A stretch of DNA of 64,000 nt from JBEKTW01 sp963727845. Its GTDB lineage: Bacteria; Bacteroidota; Ignavibacteria; UBA10030; SZUA-254. The stretch spans positions 1 through 64,000 of the forward strand of contig CAVSHI010000003.1 of NCBI GenBank assembly GCA_963727845.1, given 5' to 3'. The notes under the pieces were generated by a model that had not been told where the DNA came from, made no database searches, and saw only the letters and a program-made list of their open reading frames with translations. Positions 9,371-17,505 of this stretch are shown in pieces; position 1 is the first letter of the stretch, and each line of letters starts with the position of its first letter. Made by a program: the position numbers and the translations under genes.

Positions 9371-11008
9371 TTAGTTTTTTCGGATGATGGGGACTTGAGC
9401 CATTGCGCTCACCTCAAAGACTTTGAATCCATCGTATTTGAATCGCACTTCCAGGATGTTCTTCCCGTTCTTTTCCATCTGGACCGGCGTGATCAGCGTT
9501 TCATAGTTGTTCTCCGCCGTGGGGGATGTGATACGGAACCGTCCTTCGTTCTTGATCGGCTTTTTGTCGATCGTAATGGATTCGTACCATTGCTCTTTTT
9601 CCGAATTCTCGGTGACCTCCTGGGGCAGTTTCAGGTTTACGTCGAACACGGGAAATTCCGCTTCCGAGGGGATCTGGAGCTGGATCCGGAACATGTACTC
9701 GTTCGTTCCGTCTTTCTCGCTGGTGACCGGCAGCGCAAAGAGTTTTCGATATTCTTTCGGCTTGACAATCGCCTTCGGTAGTTCGACGTTGCATTCCGCA
9801 ATCAGCCCTTTGACCTGTTTGTCCGTACCGCGATAGAACCTGCCGTGCTCGACAACGGCGCGCGCTTTCTCTACTCCGCGCTCGCCCATGTTCCGAATCA
9901 ATCCATCATAAATAGCTTTGATGGAACCCTCGGGAAACTGATAATACTTGATGTGGTCGAGGTAATTCTCGAGCTCCTTTCTCTTCGCGACCAGGTCGGC
10001 CGGACCGGCTGAGCTGAACGTCAGCTGGTATACCGGATGAAATGCCGGGTCGTTGTAGAGTTGCGCGACGCTGTCGATGGCCATTGTGTGCGATTTAAGA
10101 AATGCTTCAATCCGATCCACGGTCGCAGTCTTGATTCCGTTGAAGATGTCGCTTTCGAATCTCTTGACCAGCGCGCTTCGTTGGAGAGGAATTTCCGGGG
10201 CTTTCGACGTTGCCCTGGACTCATATAGCCCGCGGAGGCGCGTCTCGGCGGAGGACCATGCCTTTGCATTGATCTCGCTCGCGACCGACCCGGCAGCCTC
10301 GTACATTGTCAGAAGATCCTCCGCGTGGATTCTGGCCGCAAGTATTTCGTCGGAGAGAAGATTCACAAAACCATAGCCGCCGTACGGGCGGAACATACTT
10401 GCCTGCGGTTCCGGGATGGCATTTTTCGCGTCGCGCGCCCCGGCCGCAAGGTCCGCGTAGAAAGACTCAGTCGGAGAACCGATGTGCGAGTCAAAAAAGG
10501 ACTGCAGGTTCCCGAATTTCATTTCAGCGGGCGATATGGAATCGACCTCGACATTATATCTCGCGATGAACTGGAAGATTGTCTGCACATCGTCCGGAGC
10601 CGGCCGGCCGCATGCCTGGTACATCGGGCTCACGCTGGCAAGCGAGAACGGAGTGGTTATTGCGACCGCGTCGGACTTGCCCCGGAGGATTTTATCGATG
10701 TACGGAGTTACTTCGGACAGGCGGCCGAGAAATACCTGGGATGCCTTCGCGATGACTCCCGAGGGGAACCTGTTCCGCTGGTTGACGATGCCTGTGAAGT
10801 ACGGAATCGATCCGATGAATTGCTCCAGGCTGCCCCGCGTCTCTTTTTCTTTTTTGAACATGTTCAGAATGGTCACGTAATCATCCTGGAACGTCCATTC
10901 ATTGTCGACCTTTTTTCTCAGTGCCGTGTACTTTTCGTACGCCGTGTCCTTTGAGGCCGCGATATCTTCCGGGAACAATCCTTCCAGGCGCTGCAGCTCA
11001 TCCTTCAT
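9371..11008 (-). CDS. 545-aa protein of unknown function, ABC operon
   Basis: Not recognised. It has no signal peptide or membrane helix, so it is probably cytoplasmic. The sequence is largely helical up to about residue 410, with several charged helices. It then changes to a beta-rich C-terminal part (residues 425-545) with alternating strands typical of a beta-sandwich. The first codons overlap the end of the lipoprotein gene by 11 bp and the stop is 12 bp before the binding-protein gene, so it is firmly part of this operon. Dpp/Opp operons do not normally carry such a gene. Confidence 0.6.
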   Translation of the reverse strand: MKDELQRLEGLFPEDIAASKDTAYEKYTALRKKVDNEWTFQDDYVTILNMFKKEKETRGSLEQFIGSIPYFTGIVNQRNRFPSGVIAKASQVFLGRLSEVTPYIDKILRGKSDAVAITTPFSLASVSPMYQACGRPAPDDVQTIFQFIARYNVEVDSISPAEMKFGNLQSFFDSHIGSPTESFYADLAAGARDAKNAIPEPQASMFRPYGGYGFVNLLSDEILAARIHAEDLLTMYEAAGSVASEINAKAWSSAETRLRGLYESRATSKAPEIPLQRSALVKRFESDIFNGIKTATVDRIEAFLKSHTMAIDSVAQLYNDPAFHPVYQLTFSSAGPADLVAKRKELENYLDHIKYYQFPEGSIKAIYDGLIRNMGERGVEKARAVVEHGRFYRGTDKQVKGLIAECNVELPKAIVKPKEYRKLFALPVTSEKDGTNEYMFRIQLQIPSEAEFPVFDVNLKLPQEVTENSEKEQWYESITIDKKPIKNEGRFRITSPTAENNYETLITPVQMEKNGKNILEVRFKYDGFKVFEVSAMAQVPIIRKN

Positions 11009-11597
11009 CGTCTTCAGCTTCGAGTTCCTGACGCCGACAGACGTTCAGTTCGTGCTCGATATTGAGATGGTCAATGTCATAACCGGCGTCGATGGATTTA
11101 TACGTCGACCTGTCCACGATAGTGGCCGCCAGTGTTTTCTGGTAATCAACGTACTTGTTTTCGAACGTATAGCGCCATTGGGGAACGTATCTGTATTTCA
11201 ACGGCAGACGAACGTCATACCTTACCGTATCGATGATCCATGTAAAGATCGGAGATTGTTTGCCCATCGCGTAGACCATCGTGCTTTCGTTCGACGCCGT
11301 TTCATCCCGAATGGGAACGACCCATTCCTTTCCTTTCTCGAAGTTCGCAGATAGGTAGGAGTAGAGCGTATCCTTTGCACGCGCTACGAGAATGAGATAG
11401 AAGTTATTTTGCGGCGGCGCGGGGAACTTGAGAATATATTTCTTCCCCTGCGAGAGGGTAAAATCCTCTTTCCCCTGCTTCAATTCGATGTACCCTCGTT
11501 CAACGGCGGAGACTGCGGGATCCGGCTCCAGTTCCTTGTATCCCGCGCAGCCTGCCAGTGCAACGAGCAGTACCACGCACACAACATATAGTTTCAT
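10998..11597 (-). CDS. lipoprotein of unknown function, first gene of the ABC operon
   Basis: 199 aa. The N-terminus MKLYVVCVVLLVALAGC is a lipoprotein signal with lipobox LAGC, so the mature protein is lipid-anchored through Cys17. The rest is beta-rich (for example YILKFPAPPQNNFYLIL) followed by a charged C-terminal segment. No family is recognised. It opens the seven-gene operon that continues to 3200 and is translationally coupled to the 545-aa gene by an 11-bp overlap. It may be an outer-membrane or inner-membrane-tethered partner of the transporter. Confidence 0.65.
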   Translation of the reverse strand: MKLYVVCVVLLVALAGCAGYKELEPDPAVSAVERGYIELKQGKEDFTLSQGKKYILKFPAPPQNNFYLILVARAKDTLYSYLSANFEKGKEWVVPIRDETASNESTMVYAMGKQSPIFTWIIDTVRYDVRLPLKYRYVPQWRYTFENKYVDYQKTLAATIVDRSTYKSIDAGYDIDHLNIEHELNVCRRQELEAEDDEG

Positions 11598-11780
11598 TCA
11601 GGCCCCTAATTTTATGTAAAGTGACAGCGTTTAATATAAAGAATTTAGAGCGGAGGTTCAAATTGGCCGGAAGGTTTCAAGGACAGGAGTGTTGCCGCCA
11701 AAATTTGCTCGATTCACATGATTACCACGATAGATCCAATCATGGTATTCCTCGAATCCCAAAAATCATGGTTCAGATGT

Positions 11781-11791
11781 CCCCCCCCCCC
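11781..11791. repeat. homopolymer tract of 11 C
   Basis: Eleven consecutive C on the plus strand, which is G11 on the coding strand of the cupredoxin gene, starting 2 bp after its stop codon. Such tracts slip during replication and sequencing. Because it lies after the stop it cannot switch the reading frame of this gene. Confidence 0.9.
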
Positions 11792-11793
11792 AC

Positions 11794-12477
11794 TCATTTG
11801 ATCATCAACATTTTCCTGACTTGTGTGAAGCTCTTCGTCGGGTCGCTTGTGCTTGTGGCCTCTCCGCCAGAGGCGGATACGCCTGTGGCGTAGATGCGGT
11901 AGAAGTAAATACCGCTGGGCATGGTGCCTGAATTCCATTCAACAGATCTGTATCCGGCATCCTCTATCCCGTCCACCAGCGTATTCACTTCCTGCCCCAG
12001 AACGTTGTACACCCGGAGTATCACTCTGCTGCTCACGGGTAACTCGTATCCGATGGCTGTCGTGGGGTTAAAAGGATTCGGATAATTCTGAGCCAGGGCG
12101 AACTCGCCGGGGAGTTGTGCATGCCCGGCCCCGACTCCCGTTGCCCCAGCGACGGTGATCGTCCCCTTCATGCCAAGTCCCACATGATTGGTACAGACGT
12201 AGTAGAATGTCCCGCTTTCCGTGAGGATCAGTTGCCCGCCGCCAAATGGAACATTAAACCCGCCGTTGGACGTGACACCGCTCGCGTCCCATGTCGCCTG
12301 GCTGACTTCCAGTGCGTTGTGCATCGACGAGAGAATAAATTGTATGGTATCTCCGGCGGTGATTGTGATATTGGCAGGAGAGAAAGCAAACCCGGCGGCT
12401 GTGACCGTATGGGTAACGGCTAAGGCCGGGATTGATATGATGAAGACCAAGCAAAAACAAACAATACCATGTTTCAT
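11794..12477 (-). CDS. secreted cupredoxin (plastocyanin-like) with T9SS sorting domain
   Basis: 227 aa. After a signal peptide (residues 1-20) comes a plastocyanin/azurin-type domain (21-110), beginning HTVTAAGFAFSPANITITAGD. The expected copper ligands are present: His in SSMHNALEV and the Cys-x2-His-x4-Met cluster in VCTNHVGLGMKG. From about residue 125 it carries the type A T9SS C-terminal module (LAQNYPNPFNPTTAIGYELP to VRKMLMIK), with an extra Ala/Ser/Thr-rich loop (about 200-215) before the last strand. It is predicted to be exported across the outer membrane and to carry electrons or copper at the cell surface. It is monocistronic and points away from GH36. Confidence 0.85.
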   Translation of the reverse strand: MKHGIVCFCLVFIISIPALAVTHTVTAAGFAFSPANITITAGDTIQFILSSMHNALEVSQATWDASGVTSNGGFNVPFGGGQLILTESGTFYYVCTNHVGLGMKGTITVAGATGVGAGHAQLPGEFALAQNYPNPFNPTTAIGYELPVSSRVILRVYNVLGQEVNTLVDGIEDAGYRSVEWNSGTMPSGIYFYRIYATGVSASGGEATSTSDPTKSFTQVRKMLMIK

Positions 12478-12614
12478 ATTGGACCCCTTTATGTGAAATG
12501 ATAGTACAATAATGAACAGATCGAATTAGAAGATTGTTCCATTCGCCTTGACTTTTGCCGTCTGTTTTTGTAACGTGGGGCATCATCATGCGTATCAAGA
12601 GAAAGGATATCAAC

Positions 12615-14639
12615 ATGAGATCTATCCAATACATCTTCTTATTGATCGTATCATTCGCAATTCCCTTGTTATCGCAATCAAATGATTCCTACCTCGGGGG
12701 AAGAAAAAAAGCAGATGCGTTCGTGAACGAACACTTCTCTAAGAGCAAGCAGCCTCCCTTCTCCTTCAGTTACGACGGAAAGCCTTCGTCATCATTTATT
12801 GCTCAATGGAATTTTAGTGTGGAAACAAAGAAAATAGATGAAACAAGAACCATCCATGTTTGCACCTACACCGACCCCAAGACAGGTCTTGTGGTTATTT
12901 CTTCGTGCACAATCTTCAGTGATTATCCGGCGGTGGAATGGGTTATCCAAATGAAAAATTCCTCGAAGGCAAACACGCCCATTCTTGAAGCCATCAAGGC
13001 GATTGAAACCGATTTCGCGTACGGGAAAAAGGGGATCTACGAACTGCATCGCGCCCGGGGAAGTAATGCAGAACGGACAGATTTTGCGCCGATTGACGAA
13101 CCATTAGACTCCAACGCTGAAATTACTTTCGGACCTGACCGTGGACGTTCTTCCGATGAGATGGCATTGCCGTTCTTCAATATTGAGACTCCGGGTGAAG
13201 GGCTGATGGTGGGAATCGGATGGTCGGGCGAATGGAAAGCCACCGTTGCCAGAAACGCAGCCGATCTCATACATTTGTCTATCGGCCTGGAAAAAACTCA
13301 TCTGACATTGTACCCCGATGAGGAAATTCGGACTCCAAGCATCCTCTTGCTGTATTGGCAGGGCGACGATAGAATGATCGGGCATAATCTTCTGCGGCGC
13401 TTCATTTTGGAGTATCACACACCGCAAAAAGACGGCAAACCGGTCACCTTACCTTTCGCAACCGGAGTGGGTTTCGGGGGACCGCGCCCGTGCAACGAGT
13501 ACACGTGTGCCACCGAAAGCTACGCTATAGCAATGATCAATCGGCTCGAGCAATTTGACATTGAATCGGAGGTCTGCTGGATCGATGCAGGCTGGTACGA
13601 AGGAGGAGACCCATCATGGTGGGCAGGAGTGGGGAACTGGGTTGTCAACAAGAAGAATTTCCCGAACGGACTTCGTCCCGTTTCGGATGCCGCGAGAAAG
13701 ACGGGCAAGAAATTTCTTTTGTGGTTTGAGCCTGAAAGAGTATTCCAGGGCACACGGTTCGACCGTGAACATCCGGAATGGATAATGAGGTTGCCGCAAC
13801 GACAGAGCGGATTGTTTAATCTCGGGAATCCGCAGGCGCGCCGCTGGCTGACCGATTACATCTCCGCCTTTTTGGAAAAGGAAGGCATCGACCTGTACCG
13901 GCAGGATTTTAATTTCGACCCCCTGCCGTTCTGGCAAGCGAACGATTCATCCGACCGGATCGGGATGACTGAAATTAAATACGTCGAAGGTTTGTACGCG
14001 TACTGGGATGAGCTTCTCGCCCGGCATCCGGGTTTGGTCATCGACAATTGTGCCAGCGGGGGGCGGAGAATCGACCTTGAAACAATATCCCGCAGCGCGC
14101 CGCTCTGGCGAACAGATTACCAATACTACGAACCGATCGGTTACCAGTGCCACACGTACGGCATTAATTTCTATTTGCCGTGCAGCGGTACGGGAAACAT
14201 CGACCCTGAAACATACAAGTTCCGCAGCTCAATAAGCAGCGCCCTGGTCGTGGGCTGGGATGTCAATCAATCCACCTTCCCGCTGCCGCAGGCGAGAAAA
14301 TCCGTCGAAGAATTCAAGCGGCTTCGACCCTATTTTTACGGGGATTACTACCCTCTCACTCCGTATGACATATCTGACGACGCCTGGATGGCGTATCAGT
14401 TCGACCGCCCCGAAAACAATGACGGGATTATTCTGGCATTCAGGAGAAGTTCGAACAGCGCGCCGACCGTGAATATCAAACTCCACGGCTTGAATCCTCA
14501 TGCGCGATATGAAATCAGCTACGAAGATTATGGCATAACCATGACAGAAACAGGCAAAGAGCTGGGCGACGGTTTTGGCATCAAGATACCCCAAACGCCG
14601 GGATCATTGCTTATCGACTATCATAAGGTGGACAATTAA
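12615..14639 (+). CDS. secreted alpha-galactosidase, GH36 family
   Basis: 674 aa from ATG 12615, chosen over upstream in-frame starts because it opens a signal peptide (MRSIQYIFLLIVSFAIPLLS) and has GAAAGGA a few bases upstream. The N-terminal beta-sandwich (30-270) precedes the barrel. The catalytic nucleophile should be Asp431 in LYRQDFNFDP, and the acid/base Asp487 in the SGGRRID segment after DNCA. WxDAGWYEGG and LWFEPERV are further GH36/27 barrel signatures. It hydrolyses terminal alpha-galactosides from plant oligosaccharides or glycoconjugates. With GH20 and the M1 peptidase it forms a group of exported hydrolases. Confidence 0.88.
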   Translation: MRSIQYIFLLIVSFAIPLLSQSNDSYLGGRKKADAFVNEHFSKSKQPPFSFSYDGKPSSSFIAQWNFSVETKKIDETRTIHVCTYTDPKTGLVVISSCTIFSDYPAVEWVIQMKNSSKANTPILEAIKAIETDFAYGKKGIYELHRARGSNAERTDFAPIDEPLDSNAEITFGPDRGRSSDEMALPFFNIETPGEGLMVGIGWSGEWKATVARNAADLIHLSIGLEKTHLTLYPDEEIRTPSILLLYWQGDDRMIGHNLLRRFILEYHTPQKDGKPVTLPFATGVGFGGPRPCNEYTCATESYAIAMINRLEQFDIESEVCWIDAGWYEGGDPSWWAGVGNWVVNKKNFPNGLRPVSDAARKTGKKFLLWFEPERVFQGTRFDREHPEWIMRLPQRQSGLFNLGNPQARRWLTDYISAFLEKEGIDLYRQDFNFDPLPFWQANDSSDRIGMTEIKYVEGLYAYWDELLARHPGLVIDNCASGGRRIDLETISRSAPLWRTDYQYYEPIGYQCHTYGINFYLPCSGTGNIDPETYKFRSSISSALVVGWDVNQSTFPLPQARKSVEEFKRLRPYFYGDYYPLTPYDISDDAWMAYQFDRPENNDGIILAFRRSSNSAPTVNIKLHGLNPHARYEISYEDYGITMTETGKELGDGFGIKIPQTPGSLLIDYHKVDN

Positions 14640-15186
14640 TTTGTTTGCCGCATGCCGATTCCCTTGACTTTCTGCGTTCCGACCCGTAAATTATCGGAGC
14701 AATCATAGTGGTCGGAGTTGTGGACCGGAGGGGATTCCCCGGTGTTCACTGATCCAGACCTGAGAACGTTTCCTACTGGTTGTCTCCTCACTCAAACGCT
14801 CCCATCTCTCCTGTCAGCGAACAGCTCAACGGGATATCCTGGGATCCTCAGAACGGTTTACCCGTAGGTCCGGTCGCTGACCGGATTCCCTGGAAGTGCG
14901 ATTGCCCCGATACATCGGGGGCACTCTACAGCAAACGCGCTGGGAGGGAGCTCCGCCATCAAGATTGGTGGACAAGTCCGCTCCCGATCAACCCGCGTAG
15001 AGTCCATTCACCCGAACGGACTTCCCAGGTGTAACCTTCCGAAGGTTCGCGTGGAAATGACTCAGAGGTAACCTTCGGAAGGTTCTCTGCGGCGAACCGG
15101 CTGGAGGTGGGTGTTGGAACATGATATTTGCAAAATCTGTAAACACTAAATCACCAAAACAACTCACTCTCTTCCTGGAGGGATAT
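14640..15186. other. intergenic region with palindromic repeats
   Basis: 547 bp without a credible gene. It holds a small palindrome CCCCGAT-AC-ATCGGGG (14905-14920) and two mirror-image 15-mers, AACCTTCCGAAGGTT (15033-15047) and AACCTTCGGAAGGTT (15070-15084). The second copy is the exact reverse complement of the first. A start 66 bp upstream of the chosen start of the next gene is in frame but is less likely. Confidence 0.6.
15033..15084. repeat. pair of near-palindromic 15-mers
   Basis: AACCTTCCGAAGGTT at 15033-15047 and AACCTTCGGAAGGTT at 15070-15084. Each is almost a perfect palindrome, and they are reverse complements of each other with 22 bp between. This can form either two small hairpins or one larger one. 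It lies about 100 bp upstream of the T9SS repeat-protein gene. Confidence 0.7.
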
Positions 15187-17181
15187 ATGAAACACCGTTT
15201 TCTGCTACAAATTTTTGCGGTCGTTCTGGTGGTGACAATGCTGTACGTAACTCCGGCGATCACCCAATGGTCCGCCGACCCGACGGTCAACACCGCCATC
15301 TCCGCGACGACAGGCTACCAACAGTCTCCCACCGTCGTTTCAGATGGCTCGGGAGGAGCGATCATTGCATGGACCAACGGTCACATCTATGCCCAACACG
15401 TGAATGCTTCCGGTCTTGTACAGTGGGGGACCTATGGCGCTGCCATCTGCACGGCGACAGGCTTTCAGACAGCTCCCACTATCGTTTCAGACGGCTCGAA
15501 CGGGGCTATTATCACGTGGATGGACTATCGCAACGGCAGTGACTATGATATCTATGCTCAACGCGTGAATGCTTCCGGCGCTATCCAGTGGACACCTGAC
15601 GGTGTTGCTATCTGCACGGCGACAGGAGATCAGGATAGTCCCACTATCGCTTCAGACGACTCTGGCGGCGCCATCATTACATGGTACGACTATCGCAACA
15701 CCACTGACTATAACATCTTTGCCCAGCGCGTGATTATTTCAGGCACTGTGCAGTGGGATTCAAATGGCGTTGCCATCTGCACGGCGGCAGGCGCTCAATA
15801 TACGCCCACGATCATTTCAGACGGCTCGCGCGGCGCCATCATTGCATGGAGTGACGATCGAAGCGCCAACTATGACATCTATGCCCGGCACGTAAGTGCC
15901 AACGGCGTTGCACAGTGGGCACCCAACGGTGTTCCTATCTGCACGGCGACAGGCGATCAGTACTATCCCACTCTCGTTTCAGACGGGTCCGGCGGCGCCA
16001 TCATCACATGGGAGGACGGTCGCGGCACCGACTGGGACATCTATGCTCAACGCGTGAATGCTTCCGGCGCTGCGCAATGGACGCCGGACGGTGTTGCCAT
16101 CTGCACGGCGACAGACGTTCAGTACTATCCCACTCTCGTTTCAGACGGGTCCGGCGGCGCCATCATTACATGGTGGGACTATCGCAGCGGCAGCAGCTAT
16201 AATGTCTATGCCCAGCGCGTGAATAGCGACAGCACTGTTGCGTGGGCGGCCAACGGCGTTGCCATCTGCACGGAGACAGGCGATCATTCCTCGCCAAATG
16301 CGTCTACTCTCGCTATCGCATCAGACGGCTCGAGCGGGGCCATCATTACGTGGCAGGACTATCGCAATGGCAGTGACTATGACATCTATGCCCAACTCGC
16401 AAATGCTTCCGGCGCTGTGCAGTACCCGGATAGCGGTGTGGCCATCAGCACGGCGACAGGAGACCAAACGGTTCCCACTCTCGTTTCAGACGGCTCGGGC
16501 GGGGCCATCATTACATGGCAGGATGCTCGCAGCAGCAGCGGTTACTATGCCATCTATGCCCAACATCTGGGCTCAGACGGCGCGCTTCCGATACAATTGG
16601 CATCGATGACTGCCACAACGCTGACAACGGGCCTGCAATTACAGTGGACAACAGTTAGCGAAACCAACAGTCTGGGCTTTTACGTCGAGCGCAAGGCTCA
16701 GAGCTCCGGCGCGTACGCAACTGTCAGCAATCTGATCCCTGGCGCCGGGACATCGTTGCAGCAGCACCACTACCAATGGACGGACACGAAAGTGACAAAC
16801 GGGAATTACAACTATCGTCTGAGACTTGTGGATTTGAATGGTGCTACTGCTTACTCGAATGCCATCGCTGTCACGGTGAGCGGCGTGCTGGGAGTTGGCG
16901 CTACAAAGCCTTTACCGACAGAGTTTGCACTTCACCAAAATTACCCCAATCCCTTTAACCCGTCGACTGTTATCAACTACGACTTGCCAAAAGCAGTATA
17001 CGTCCGGTTGGTGGTGTATGACATGCTGGGAAGAGAAGTCGCGACACTTGTAAACGGAACGCAAGAGGCGGGTTACAAATCGGTGCAATTGGATGCTTCG
17101 AACATGCCGAGCGGCTTATATATCTACCGGTTGAATGCAGGGACATATGCGTCCGTCCGGAAGATGTTGATGTTGAAGTGA
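15187..17181 (+). CDS. secreted T9SS repeat protein
   Basis: 664 aa from ATG 15187, preceded by TGGAGGGA at good spacing and opening a signal peptide. Residues of about 30-460 are eight units of roughly 50-57 aa. Each contains a version of VAICTATGDQ, then SDGSGGAIITW, then YDIYAQRVNASG. This looks like a beta-propeller or beta-rod built from duplicated blades, and the nucleotide repeats are visible too. A fibronectin-like segment (about 470-560) follows, with LQLQWTTVSETNSLGFYVER as marker. The T9SS type A sorting module ends the protein (HQNYPNPFNPSTVINYDLP to VRKMLMLK). It is probably a surface or secreted binding/adhesion protein; the ligand is unknown. Confidence 0.85.
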   Translation: MKHRFLLQIFAVVLVVTMLYVTPAITQWSADPTVNTAISATTGYQQSPTVVSDGSGGAIIAWTNGHIYAQHVNASGLVQWGTYGAAICTATGFQTAPTIVSDGSNGAIITWMDYRNGSDYDIYAQRVNASGAIQWTPDGVAICTATGDQDSPTIASDDSGGAIITWYDYRNTTDYNIFAQRVIISGTVQWDSNGVAICTAAGAQYTPTIISDGSRGAIIAWSDDRSANYDIYARHVSANGVAQWAPNGVPICTATGDQYYPTLVSDGSGGAIITWEDGRGTDWDIYAQRVNASGAAQWTPDGVAICTATDVQYYPTLVSDGSGGAIITWWDYRSGSSYNVYAQRVNSDSTVAWAANGVAICTETGDHSSPNASTLAIASDGSSGAIITWQDYRNGSDYDIYAQLANASGAVQYPDSGVAISTATGDQTVPTLVSDGSGGAIITWQDARSSSGYYAIYAQHLGSDGALPIQLASMTATTLTTGLQLQWTTVSETNSLGFYVERKAQSSGAYATVSNLIPGAGTSLQQHHYQWTDTKVTNGNYNYRLRLVDLNGATAYSNAIAVTVSGVLGVGATKPLPTEFALHQNYPNPFNPSTVINYDLPKAVYVRLVVYDMLGREVATLVNGTQEAGYKSVQLDASNMPSGLYIYRLNAGTYASVRKMLMLK

Positions 17182-17505
17182 CCCAGTCAGTTTAGAAGAA
17201 TTGGAGTGATGGAGAAATGGAGATGGTGAGAAAACAAGATGATGAGATAATGAGATACGCGGACACATTTTTTAATTTTTAATTTTGACTTGAATCAGTT
17301 CTCGCGCAAGCCGGCTCGATCCGATGAGCCGGCTTGTTTGTTTCCATGCTTCTGAGCGACTTAGATGAATCGGTTTTTTTGTGTGACCCGAATGAACCCG
17401 CAACTTCTTCCTACCAGACCGGCAGGTCAATCATAATGGAGGCGAATCCCCCCCGGACACGTGTAAAACAATCAGACGGACCACTCGATGAACGCCCAGA
17501 TAGTT
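17182..17505. other. intergenic region between convergent genes
   Basis: 324 bp. Apart from the terminator at 17307-17343 it contains only a low-complexity GATGAGATAATGAGAT stretch near 17235-17255 and A/T-rich sequence. No gene is seen. Confidence 0.6.
17307..17343 (+). terminator. rho-independent terminator
   Basis: Perfect 11-bp stem CAAGCCGGCTC / GAGCCGGCTTG with an 8-nt loop (GATCCGAT), followed by TTTGTTT. It lies 126 bp after the T9SS repeat gene on the same strand and 160 bp before the end of the convergent M1 peptidase gene. The stem is G+C rich and the T run sits on the plus strand, so it should stop plus-strand transcription. Confidence 0.75.

Noticed and set aside
8936..9781. 281-aa plus-strand open frame across two minus-strand operon genes
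   Set aside because: It spans the junction of the binding protein and the 545-aa gene and has no recognised domain.
15300..16560. Regular DNA repeats resembling a CRISPR array
   Set aside because: The repeats are in frame, are about 150-170 bp apart and encode protein blades in a T9SS protein; no spacer-repeat structure or cas genes.
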